Source: DATKGN01 sp964385705
GTDB taxonomy: Bacteria > Patescibacteriota > Microgenomatia > UBA10105 > UBA927
Direction: 5' to 3'
Assembly (NCBI GenBank): GCA_964385705.1
Contig: CAYLQG010000005.1
Coordinates: 1 to 41,096 of the forward strand
Length of the DNA stretch: 41,096 bases
This document shows positions 8,920 to 15,822 of this stretch, piece by piece. Below the pieces are notes generated by a model. That model had not been told where the DNA came from. It saw nothing but the letters and a program-made list of their open reading frames with translations, and ran no database searches. A program made the position numbers and the translations under genes. Numbering within the stretch: position 1 is the first letter of the stretch; the number at the start of each line of letters is the position of its first letter.

Positions 8920-9998
8920 AAGCAGTTATTTTTGCCGGAGGCGTGGGAACCCGTTTATGGCCTCTTTCCCGTAAAAAGTCCCCGAAACAATTTGAAAAAA
9001 TTATCGGTGACAAGTCGACCCTGCAGCTTGCAGCGGGCAGGATACAGCCGGATTTTTCGTGGTCGGATATCTACGTTGCGACCGGGAAAATGCATGTGCC
9101 TATTGTTCAGTCGCAGCTCTCAAAATTGCCGCCCGACCACGTTATCGGAGAGCCGGAGATGCGTGATGTCGGTCCGGCGGTTGGCTTAATGGCGGGCATT
9201 TTAACAAAAGTATCTCCGACGGAACCCATGGTGATTCTCTGGAGCGATCATTTGGTCAAAGAGGAAGTATTATTCAGGAAAATTCTAAAAAGTGCAGGCA
9301 AAATTATAGAAAAAAATCCGGATAAAATTATATTTGTTTCGCAAAAGCCCCGGTTTGCCAGCGACAATCTCGGCTGGATAGAGTACGGAAAAGAGATCGT
9401 ATCGGAGAATGGTATTTCCTTTCATGCGTTTGTTGACTTTCAATATAAGCCGGACAAACGAACTGCAAAACGATACTTTGAAAGCGGTCACCATGCGTGG
9501 AATGTCGGCTATTTCGTTACAACGCCGATGTTTTTATGGGAGAGGTATAAACTATTTGCTCCGAATTTATATAAAGGGTTATCACGGATAGTCGAAGAAC
9601 TTCATACGGCTAGATTTTATGAAACACTCGATGCGGTCTATCCGACGCTCGAAAAAATTCACTTCGATAACGCGATTCTTGAAAAACTGGATCCGGGAGA
9701 TGCACTCGTTGTTTCGGAAGATATGAAGTGGAGCGATATTGGTGCCTGGGAAGCGCTGAAAGAGGCCCTACAGGAGACCGCTGATAAAAATGTGACGCAG
9801 GGTAAAGTGATGTTGAATAATACGAGCGACTCACTCGTATATAATTACACGGATCAACTCGTGGTAACCATTGATCTTGACGATATGCTGGTTGTAAATA
9901 CGAACGACGTCGTCATGGTCTGTAAAAAAAGTTCAGTATCAAAAATTAAATCTCTCGTGGAAAGCCTGACCGGTACTGAAAACGATCATCTTACCTAA
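8916..9998 (+). CDS. manC: Mannose-1-phosphate guanylyltransferase
   Basis: A 360-residue nucleotidyltransferase that would make GDP-mannose from mannose-1-phosphate and GTP in the cytoplasm. The signature loop GGVGTRLWPLSRKKSPKQF is at residues 8-26, with the arginine and lysine that contact the triphosphate. ILWSDHLV near 108 carries the metal-binding aspartate, and GHHAWNVGYFV near 190 corresponds to the sugar-site WNSGxF motif. SEDMKWSDIGAWEAL near 268 is also typical of ManC. It is the short form, without the cupin phosphomannose isomerase domain of bifunctional enzymes. It overlaps the preceding glycosyltransferase by 4 bases, so it likely supplies donor for this locus. Confidence 0.9.
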   Translation: MKAVIFAGGVGTRLWPLSRKKSPKQFEKIIGDKSTLQLAAGRIQPDFSWSDIYVATGKMHVPIVQSQLSKLPPDHVIGEPEMRDVGPAVGLMAGILTKVSPTEPMVILWSDHLVKEEVLFRKILKSAGKIIEKNPDKIIFVSQKPRFASDNLGWIEYGKEIVSENGISFHAFVDFQYKPDKRTAKRYFESGHHAWNVGYFVTTPMFLWERYKLFAPNLYKGLSRIVEELHTARFYETLDAVYPTLEKIHFDNAILEKLDPGDALVVSEDMKWSDIGAWEALKEALQETADKNVTQGKVMLNNTSDSLVYNYTDQLVVTIDLDDMLVVNTNDVVMVCKKSSVSKIKSLVESLTGTENDHLT

Positions 9999-10012
9999 AA
10001 ACTAATTAACCC

Positions 10013-10651
10013 ATGATGTATTCATTTACAAAGCGTTGTATTGATATTCTTGGCAGTCTCATTCTGGCACTTATTTTTATGCCTTTTTGTATTATTACCG
10101 CTATTGCGATTAAATGGGACAGCCCGGGGCCGATTTTCGCTGATACGCCGCAACGAGTGGGAAAAGACGGCAAGCCATTTAAACTTTTTAAATTCCGATC
10201 AATGGTAATAAACGCACATGAAAAACTGAGAAGAGATCCCAGGCTCGCAAAACTGTACGGTGAGTATAAGCGGAATAGCTATAAACTTCGCGAGGATCCC
10301 CGGGTTACGAACGTCGGACGATTCATACGGAAACATTCGATTGATGAGATTCCGCAGCTCCTTAATGTTCTTATCGGAGAGATGAGTCTAGTAGGTCCGC
10401 GGCCGTATTATCCCGACGAACTGGTAGAACAACAACGGAAATATCCTCACACACGGGATTTGGTAAAGATTGTGCTTTCGGCCAAACCGGGAATTACTGG
10501 CCAGTGGCAGGTGTCAGGCAGAAGTGAGGTTAATTTTGATAAACGGATAAAAATGGATGCGGATTATGTTAAAAAACGATCTCTGTGGCTTGACATCGTT
10601 ATACTTTTACGAAGCCCATGGGCTATGATATCCGGTAAGGGTGCCGTGTGA
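10013..10651 (+). CDS. Undecaprenyl-phosphate sugar-phosphate transferase (bacterial sugar transferase family)
   Basis: A 212-residue monotopic phosphoglycosyltransferase of the WcaJ/RfbP catalytic-domain type. A re-entrant membrane helix (about 12-34) is followed by DSPGPIFADTPQRVGKDG, FKFRSM (near 62), DEIPQLLNVLIGEMSLVGPR (111-130) and a C-terminal KPGITGQWQVSGR. The aspartate-glutamate pair at 111-112 is the catalytic dyad of the family. The enzyme transfers a sugar-phosphate from a nucleotide sugar to undecaprenyl phosphate, starting the glycan that the upstream glycosyltransferases would extend. The full-length four-helix N-terminal extension of WcaJ is absent, as in minimal homologues. 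It starts 14 bases after manC. The sugar transferred is not readable. Confidence 0.9.
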   Translation: MMYSFTKRCIDILGSLILALIFMPFCIITAIAIKWDSPGPIFADTPQRVGKDGKPFKLFKFRSMVINAHEKLRRDPRLAKLYGEYKRNSYKLREDPRVTNVGRFIRKHSIDEIPQLLNVLIGEMSLVGPRPYYPDELVEQQRKYPHTRDLVKIVLSAKPGITGQWQVSGRSEVNFDKRIKMDADYVKKRSLWLDIVILLRSPWAMISGKGAV

Positions 10652-10668
10652 TATACCAGACATTCCTG

Positions 10669-10697
10669 TTGACAATTTTTGTTTTTCCGTGAACAAT
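10669..10697 (+). promoter_or_regulatory. Promoter of the DUF4012 gene
   Basis: A perfect TTGACA at 10669-10674 is followed by a 17-base spacer and AACAAT at 10692-10697 (4 of 6 matches to the -10 consensus). The expected transcription start, about 7 bases downstream, falls on the ATG at 10704, so the transcript would be leaderless. Confidence 0.6.
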
Positions 10698-10703
10698 ACG
10701 TAT

Positions 10704-12674
10704 ATGGGAGACGAACTTAAACGAATTGAGCTGGCAACAGCTGCTCAGACGACTATGCCAAAAAAATCAAAACCATTTCCATGGCTATATGTGGTAATTC
10801 CGGTTGCCGTTATCGTGATTTTTCTTCTTATTATCGGCGTTATGTTATTGCCCCTTGGAGGGGTTATCGCGCAGGCCAAAGTCGTGATGGCCAAAGCGAA
10901 AGAAACGGGGAGCGCTGTTAAAACAGAAAATATTGAACAGACGAAAGTCGGACTTGCTGACACAAGACAGGCGCTTACCGTATTTCAAACCGATTATAAA
11001 AAACTTACACCCGTTAGCTATATTCCATTTTTAGGCGCGTATGTGGCGGATGGCCAGCACGCTATAAATGCTGCGTTTGACGGATTAGATGCAGGAGACC
11101 GCGCTGTTGAAGCCCTGGAACCGAACGCCGATTTATTGGGTCTTAAGGGGAAAAGCACTTTTGTCGCAGGAACCGCTGACGACCGTATTCAAACAGCCGT
11201 AAAAACAATGAGTGCTCTTACACCGAAAGTGACGCAAATGGCGGGGAGCATTGAAAAGCTGCAGACGGAACTTGACATGATTAATCCTAACCGCTATCCC
11301 GATCATATCGGCGGCACTTCTATCCGCCCACAATTAATTTCGCTTAAAGAAACTATCGATAACGCTGCGAGTCTATTCGTCAACGCTCAGCCGCTTCTCA
11401 TGAGTTTGCCGAGTATGCTCGGAGAGCCTACAGACAAGCGCTATATTGTAATATTTCAGAACGATAAAGAATTGAGGCCCACCGGTGGATTTATGACTGC
11501 GTATGCACAGTTCCGGTTTGTGCGCGGGAAAGCAATATTGGAAAAATCGGATGATATTTACGCTCTGGACGCCCAGCTTACGAAAAAATATCCGGTGCCT
11601 CCGGAGATTCTTGCCTACCTTAAAGGCGTATTCACCTTTAACCTCCGTGATAGCAATCTTTCACCGGATTTTAAAGTATCTATGCAGCAATTTGAAGATA
11701 TGTACTCAAATACATCGAGTCATGACCATATTGACGGTATATTTGCTGTCGACACGCACGTTCTTGTCGATACACTTAAAATTCTGGGACCTATTTTTGT
11801 TGACGGACGGGAATATAGCGCGGATATTGATAAACGGTGTGATTGTGCAAAAGCCATATATAATCTCGAAGATTACTCATCACGGCCGGTCGGATATGTT
11901 CGTGATAACCGGAAGGGAGAAATCGGTCAATTACTACATTTGGTTCTCCAGCAGGCACTTGGCGTTTCTCCTTCAAAGTACTGGAGCAAATTGTTCCAGA
12001 TGTTGCTCACGGAGATTAACGAAAAACATATGCTTGCATATCTCCATGACCCTGAGGCACAGAAAGGCGTCGAAAGTTTTAACATGGGTGGCAGAATTAT
12101 GCAAACAGGTGATACCGCCGCAATTCTTAAATATAAGGATGGCAATGGTTGGGATTACCTCCATATAAATGAAGCGAATTTGGGTGGAGCGAAATCAAAC
12201 ATGTTCGTGAGTGAAAAAATCACAAAAGATACGACGGTGAATGGAGACGGAACTATTACAACAAAGTTGACGATAAATTATACGAACCCATATCCCGGGA
12301 GCGACTGCGGATTGGCAAGTGGCGGTTTATGTCTGAACGCTCCGCTCCGAGACTGGATCCGTATTTACGTACCCAAGGGAAGTAAGCTTACTGACAGTAA
12401 AGGAACACAATCTGCGCAAAGCGGTGCAGCTACACCTATGACAACTTCTCAGGATTTAGGTAAAACGGTGTTTAGCGGATTCCTTGTCGTAAATCCTTTG
12501 GGTAGCGCGCAGTTGACGGTTTCTTACAGCTCGCCGGTGAAATCAGCTGATGGTATGTATCACCTATTGGTTCAAAAACAGCCGGGAACCGATATGGAAC
12601 AGGTCCTTATCCGCCTTAATGGCAGCGACCGCCAGAAATTTAATCTTCAGACAGATACAGAAGTTAATCTGTAA
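10704..12674 (+). CDS. DUF4012 domain-containing membrane-anchored protein
   Basis: A 656-residue protein from ATG 10704. A GTG at 10641 would add 21 unlike residues that overlap the promoter, so the ATG was preferred. A short cytoplasmic part is followed by one strong membrane helix at about 27-50, so nearly all of the protein lies outside the cell. The DUF4012 hallmark QNDKELRPTGGFMTAYAQF lies near residue 252. The region before it (about 55-250) is helical, and the last 150 residues (NPYPGSDCGLASGG onward) look like a beta-rich domain. The family has no established function. It is often found beside sugar transferases in Gram-positive and CPR genomes, which fits its place after the polysaccharide genes and suggests a surface role. 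It has its own promoter. Confidence 0.82.
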   Translation: MGDELKRIELATAAQTTMPKKSKPFPWLYVVIPVAVIVIFLLIIGVMLLPLGGVIAQAKVVMAKAKETGSAVKTENIEQTKVGLADTRQALTVFQTDYKKLTPVSYIPFLGAYVADGQHAINAAFDGLDAGDRAVEALEPNADLLGLKGKSTFVAGTADDRIQTAVKTMSALTPKVTQMAGSIEKLQTELDMINPNRYPDHIGGTSIRPQLISLKETIDNAASLFVNAQPLLMSLPSMLGEPTDKRYIVIFQNDKELRPTGGFMTAYAQFRFVRGKAILEKSDDIYALDAQLTKKYPVPPEILAYLKGVFTFNLRDSNLSPDFKVSMQQFEDMYSNTSSHDHIDGIFAVDTHVLVDTLKILGPIFVDGREYSADIDKRCDCAKAIYNLEDYSSRPVGYVRDNRKGEIGQLLHLVLQQALGVSPSKYWSKLFQMLLTEINEKHMLAYLHDPEAQKGVESFNMGGRIMQTGDTAAILKYKDGNGWDYLHINEANLGGAKSNMFVSEKITKDTTVNGDGTITTKLTINYTNPYPGSDCGLASGGLCLNAPLRDWIRIYVPKGSKLTDSKGTQSAQSGAATPMTTSQDLGKTVFSGFLVVNPLGSAQLTVSYSSPVKSADGMYHLLVQKQPGTDMEQVLIRLNGSDRQKFNLQTDTEVNL

Positions 12675-12676
12675 TC

Positions 12677-13246
12677 ATGAGACCGCTTCATGTATATACG
12701 ACGGAGGGCATCGTCCTCAAACGGAAGTCAGTGGGTGAGGCCGACCGGATTCTTACTGTATTCACCCGGCAATTCGGAAAAATCAGAATAATCGCGAAAG
12801 GTGTGCGGCGTATTACCAGTAGAAGATCCGGCCACGTTGAAGTATTTAGTCATGTGATGCTTACCATCCATACACATAAATCACTTGATATCCTGACGGA
12901 AGCACAGGCAAGGTCGAGGGGAACGGTATTTGAATCTGACGTCGGGCGGCTTGGCTTTGCGTACTGCATGTGTGAGCTTATTGATCAGCTTCTGCCTGAC
13001 AGACAGGAACATGAAGATGTGTTCTTTCTTCTCCGCGACGGGCTTTTGGCGCTTGAATCATCGGGAGATCAATCCGAGTGGCAACAAATTATTTCCCGTT
13101 TCGTTCACGAACTCCTCCGGACTCTCGGATTTTTATCGGCAACCCACCATTTACGTGATGGAGAGATTCAGTCATATATCGAAGATATCACGGAGCGGAA
13201 ATTCCGCACATGGCCGCTCTTGACAGTATTAGGAAGACAAGCGTAA
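12677..13246 (+). CDS. recO: DNA repair protein RecO (short form)
   Basis: A 189-residue protein. The N-terminal OB-fold is clear: YTTEGIVLKRKSVGEADRIL (7-26), then VFTRQFGKIRIIAKGVRR, the classic RecO opening. The rest is a helical domain with ELIDQLLPDRQEHEDVFFLL near 96. RecO anneals single strands and helps load RecA at gaps (RecFOR pathway). Family members are usually about 240-250 residues; this one lacks the final part, including the cysteine zinc-binding segment present in many homologues. It starts 2 bases after the DUF4012 gene. The order recO then glycyl-tRNA synthetase is common in bacteria, supporting the call. The promoter of the downstream T-box lies inside its 3' end. Confidence 0.85.
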   Translation: MRPLHVYTTEGIVLKRKSVGEADRILTVFTRQFGKIRIIAKGVRRITSRRSGHVEVFSHVMLTIHTHKSLDILTEAQARSRGTVFESDVGRLGFAYCMCELIDQLLPDRQEHEDVFFLLRDGLLALESSGDQSEWQQIISRFVHELLRTLGFLSATHHLRDGEIQSYIEDITERKFRTWPLLTVLGRQA

Positions 13247-13249
13247 ACT
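13220..13249 (+). promoter_or_regulatory. Promoter of the glyS T-box leader
   Basis: TTGACA at 13220-13225 inside recO is followed by an 18-base spacer and TAAACT at 13244-13249, whose first three bases are the recO stop codon. The predicted start, about 7 bases downstream near 13256, coincides with the first base of Stem I of the riboswitch. Confidence 0.6.
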
Positions 13250-13255
13250 AATGAG

Positions 13256-13398
13256 GCACGGTGATCCCGTTGGCAGCGGGGGAGTGCGTAGATAATTAAT
13301 GAGATGTTCTCCGTAAAGAACGGAGAAAACTAGGGTGGAACCGTCCTTCCGCTTTCATCGAAGGACCCCTAACGCAAATATTGTGTTAGGGTTTTTTT
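13256..13398 (+). promoter_or_regulatory. Glycine T-box riboswitch (ultrashort Stem I, transcription attenuation type)
   Basis: The T-box sequence AGGGTGGAACCG is at 13332-13343. Its bulge TGGA (13336-13339) would pair with a tRNA ending in UCCA, matching the U discriminator of bacterial tRNA-Gly. Stem I is only about 32 bases: GCAC 13256-13259 pairs with GTGC 13284-13287 and CCCG 13266-13269 with CGGG 13277-13280. The internal loop has GGTGAT on the 5' side and the glycine codon GGA (13281-13283) on the 3' side as likely specifier. Stem III is TTCTCCG/CGGAGAA at 13307-13327. The antiterminator pairs AGGG with CCCT (around 13367-13370) above a GTCCTTC/GAAGGAC helix, and CCCT is shared with the terminator. 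Uncharged tRNA-Gly should therefore raise expression of the downstream glycyl-tRNA synthetase. The specifier assignment is an inference: a GGC also sits in the apical loop. Confidence 0.9.
13367..13398 (+). terminator. Intrinsic terminator of the T-box
   Basis: CCCTAACGCAA (13367-13377) pairs with TTGTGTTAGGG (13381-13391), an 11-base-pair stem with one G-U pair and a 3-base loop, followed by seven T at 13392-13398. It is mutually exclusive with the T-box antiterminator. Confidence 0.92.
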
Positions 13399-13411
13399 GT
13401 AGGAAAAAATT

Positions 13412-14734
13412 ATGGATAAAATTGTTGCTCTTGCAAAACGCCGTGGATTTGTCTATCCGTCAAGTGAAATTTACGGGGGTATTGGGGGGTTTTGGGATTA
13501 CGGCCCTATGGGGGTTGAACTTGCTAGGAATATTAAAGAAGCCTGGTGGAAGGCTATGGTCCATGATCGGGATAATATTGTCGGGCTTGATGCAAGTATC
13601 ATAATGAATCCAAAAGTTTGGGAAGCCTCGGGCCACGTCGCGTCATTTACTGATCCATTGGTTGAATGTAAGGTTTGTCATTCGCGATTTCGGGCCGATC
13701 AGCCGGATGAAATCGAAAATCATGAAAAAAACGCAAATCACAGGATTCACGGTAAACTCATTAAAGTTGAGTGGACCGAACCGAAGCAATTCAATCTTCT
13801 ATTCCGGACGTTTGTCGGGCCTGTTGAGGATTCGTCAAGCTTGGCGTATCTTCGAGGAGAGACATGCCAGGGTATCTATGTGAATTTTCAGAACGTTGTG
13901 GATTCGTCGCGTGTAAAAATCCCCTTCGGTATCGCACAGATCGGAAAGGCTTTCCGTAACGAGATTACTCCCGGAAAATACCTTTTCCGAGTTCGCGAGT
14001 TTGAACAGATGGAGCTTGAGTATTTTGTCCATCCGAACGAAGCTGAAAGTGCATTGAATACTTGGAAACAGATACGGTTTGACTGGCACCTCTCGTTGGG
14101 TCTCCGGAAAAGCCATCTACGGTTCAGACAACATGAATCTACTGAGCGTGCGCATTATGCGGCTGATTCATGGGATATCGAATATGATTATCCGGAATGG
14201 GGGTTCAAAGAGCTTGAGGGGATCGCTAACCGTACGGATTATGACTTAAAGACGCATAGTAAATATTCGGGCCGCGATCTTTCATATCGCGACCCCGTGA
14301 CGGGTGAAAAATTTATGCCGTATGTGATAGAACCGTCAGTCGGTGTTTCGCGACTTTTTTTGGCACTGCTTCTTGATGCCTACGTGGAAGAAGATAATCG
14401 GGTTTTTTTGCGGTTGTCACCGAGGATCGCTCCGGTAAAGGTTGCAGTGTTTCCTCTCGTTGCTAATAAGCCCGAATTGATGCAAAAAGCGAAAACCGTT
14501 CTCTCTTTGCTCAAAAAGCGCTTTGTGACAGCCTGGGATGACCGTGGAAACATAGGAAAGCGGTATCTGGCTCAGGATGAGGTGGGTACGCCTTGGTGTG
14601 TTACAATAGACTATACGACGCTTGAGGACGATACCGTAACGATCCGTGACCGTGATACAACCAAACAGGATCGCATCAATATCGCCCAATTAGCGAATTA
14701 TGTGAGCGAAAAGCTTGAAGCAGGAGGCATATGA
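13412..14734 (+). CDS. glyS: Glycyl-tRNA synthetase, single-chain (alpha2) type
   Basis: A 440-residue class II synthetase that charges tRNA-Gly with glycine. The start MDKIVALAKRRGFVYPSSEI and GGFWDYGPMGVEL (25-37) are the characteristic opening of homodimeric, eukaryote/Thermus-type GlyRS, not the alpha2-beta2 type. A four-ligand zinc-like insert begins at CKVCHSRF (near 87). Motif 2 (FRNEITPGKYLFRVREFEQM) is near 188 and motif 3 (EPSVGVSRLFLALLLDAY) near 309. The C-terminal anticodon-binding domain begins around VAVFPLVANKPE. An AGGA ribosome-binding site lies 7 bases before ATG 13412. Expression is controlled by the T-box just upstream, whose specifier and acceptor-pairing bases fit glycine, so gene and riboswitch confirm each other. 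Confidence 0.95.
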   Translation: MDKIVALAKRRGFVYPSSEIYGGIGGFWDYGPMGVELARNIKEAWWKAMVHDRDNIVGLDASIIMNPKVWEASGHVASFTDPLVECKVCHSRFRADQPDEIENHEKNANHRIHGKLIKVEWTEPKQFNLLFRTFVGPVEDSSSLAYLRGETCQGIYVNFQNVVDSSRVKIPFGIAQIGKAFRNEITPGKYLFRVREFEQMELEYFVHPNEAESALNTWKQIRFDWHLSLGLRKSHLRFRQHESTERAHYAADSWDIEYDYPEWGFKELEGIANRTDYDLKTHSKYSGRDLSYRDPVTGEKFMPYVIEPSVGVSRLFLALLLDAYVEEDNRVFLRLSPRIAPVKVAVFPLVANKPELMQKAKTVLSLLKKRFVTAWDDRGNIGKRYLAQDEVGTPWCVTIDYTTLEDDTVTIRDRDTTKQDRINIAQLANYVSEKLEAGGI

Positions 14735-15213
14735 AAAATAAGACGATGATTATAGTGGGTGTTTTAGCCGTTCTTCTCATTATTACTGGAATTGCGGTTT
14801 ATAAAGTTATGTCACCAAAACCTACACAGAAAGTTGCGACATCGACATCCACCGACACAACATCACCACAGGATTCTTTGCCGCCTGTCGATTCTTCGAT
14901 TAAGGTTGATCTGGTAAAAAGCACGGCGAAGGCAAATACCGTTACCATCACCGCTGACGGATTGGCGGGTAAAATCGTGAGCATTGGGTACGAGCTTTCC
15001 TATGACAGCCAGGGATTGATTAAAGGGGTGAATTCCGGGAGTACTCCTATTGATACGACGGGAAAAGATACATTTAGTCGTGAAATATATTTGGGGACGT
15101 GTTCCCGGAACGACTGTACACCTGACCTTGGCGTTACAAAAGTCTCCGTGGTTTTGGAATTTACCGATGCTACAGGCAAAAAGAGCCAATTTTCAAAAGA
15201 TTACGACCTGTAA
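14731..15213 (+). CDS. Small membrane-anchored surface protein, function unknown
   Basis: A 160-residue protein that I cannot assign to a known family. A membrane helix at about 5-26 (MIIVGVLAVLLIITGIAVY) is followed by a linker rich in serine, threonine and proline (about 30-55). Then comes a beta-rich domain of about 100 residues that looks Ig-like or fibronectin-like, with two cysteines in GTCSRNDCTP (near 124) that could form a disulphide. Topology is probably N-in/C-out, with the domain on the cell surface. The start overlaps the glyS stop (ATGA), with AGGAGG at 14722-14727. It is the last gene before the mraZ promoter region. Confidence 0.75.
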   Translation: MKNKTMIIVGVLAVLLIITGIAVYKVMSPKPTQKVATSTSTDTTSPQDSLPPVDSSIKVDLVKSTAKANTVTITADGLAGKIVSIGYELSYDSQGLIKGVNSGSTPIDTTGKDTFSREIYLGTCSRNDCTPDLGVTKVSVVLEFTDATGKKSQFSKDYDL

Positions 15214-15357
15214 ACATTGCTCTTCAGTTCGAACTTCCTGATACTGTCGTCCGCTGTGGTTTTGTGTTGTTTATCGTAATGAGCGCTACCCCTGGTGTTT
15301 ACTCTATCGGAATCACACTACGGATCATTCTGTCGCTCTCCCTCCGTGAAATACCTC

Positions 15358-15386
15358 TTGACAACCCGTGAAATATGGGTGATTAT
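15358..15386 (+). promoter_or_regulatory. Upstream promoter of the dcw cluster (P1)
   Basis: TTGACA at 15358-15363, a 17-base spacer and GATTAT at 15381-15386 (4 of 6 matches). The start would be near 15393, leaving a leader of about 28 bases with GGGAGGA at 15398-15404. The rest of the gap between 15214 and 15357 shows no gene or clear hairpin. Confidence 0.55.
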
Positions 15387-15410
15387 GGAAAATAGTGGGA
15401 GGAAATGGTA
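15376..15410 (+). promoter_or_regulatory. Putative MraZ operator: four TGG repeats at 10-base spacing
   Basis: TGGGT (15376), TGGAA (15386), TGGGA (15396) and TGGTA (15406) start exactly 10 bases apart, i.e. TGGNN boxes separated by 5-base spacers. This matches the known architecture of MraZ-binding sites (TGGGN repeats with 5-base spacers in E. coli). The array overlaps both proposed mraZ promoters and ends 10 bases before the mraZ ATG, so MraZ bound here should repress its own operon. Confidence 0.8.
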
Positions 15411-15414
15411 GAAT
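15386..15414 (+). promoter_or_regulatory. Proximal, possibly leaderless promoter of mraZ (P2)
   Basis: TGGAAA at 15386-15391 (4 of 6), a 17-base spacer and TAGAAT at 15409-15414 (5 of 6). The -10 ends 6 bases before the ATG at 15421, the same distance as at the DUF4012 gene and the FemX-like gene, so the RNA could begin at the start codon. Confidence 0.5.
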
Positions 15415-15420
15415 CGGTTC

Positions 15421-15822
15421 ATGAAGTTATTCCTTGGGGAATATGACCATGCGCTGGATGAACGGGGTCGGATAACGCTCCCGAAAAAGATTCGGCATGA
15501 GTTAGGACTTGGGGAAGTAGTATTGTCTCGGGGATTCGATGCATGTATTTTCGGATTTGATACGGAAAGCTGGGAGAGGGAAGCGACAAAACAACTGGAA
15601 GCACCGGTAACAGAAGAGAAGGCGCGGGCCCTGAGACGATATATGTTTGCGGGAGCAGAGAAAGTTGATGTGGATAAGCTTGGTCGTATTCTTTTGCCTG
15701 CCCTGCTCAAGGAATATGCTCGCATAAACCGTGACGTCATGGTGATCGGTGCGGGTGATCATTTTGAAATTTGGGACACGAAGGCTTGGGAGACGTACGA
15801 AACGACACACAAAGCACCATGA
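15421..15822 (+). CDS. mraZ: Transcriptional regulator MraZ
   Basis: A 133-residue protein with two SpoVT-AbrB-type half domains. The first starts FLGEYDHALDERGRITLPKK (4-23) and the second has AGAEKVDVDKLGRILLPALL (near 78-97). The DERGRI/DKLGRI repeats are the family signature. MraZ forms a ring-shaped oligomer that binds direct repeats in its own promoter and controls the dcw operon; four such repeats lie directly upstream. It is a little shorter than the usual 140-150 residues. The rsmH start overlaps its stop by 4 bases, the standard mraZ-rsmH arrangement. Confidence 0.96.
   Translation: MKLFLGEYDHALDERGRITLPKKIRHELGLGEVVLSRGFDACIFGFDTESWEREATKQLEAPVTEEKARALRRYMFAGAEKVDVDKLGRILLPALLKEYARINRDVMVIGAGDHFEIWDTKAWETYETTHKAP

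Noticed and set aside
15210..15302. Inverted repeat GTAAACA / TGTTTAC flanking about 80 bases downstream of the anchored protein gene
   Set aside because: Seven-base arms this far apart occur easily by chance, there is no T run, and no stable hairpin forms, so it was not called a terminator.
15318..15740. 140-codon minus-strand frame covering the mraZ promoter and gene
   Set aside because: Antisense shadow of mraZ with no family features.
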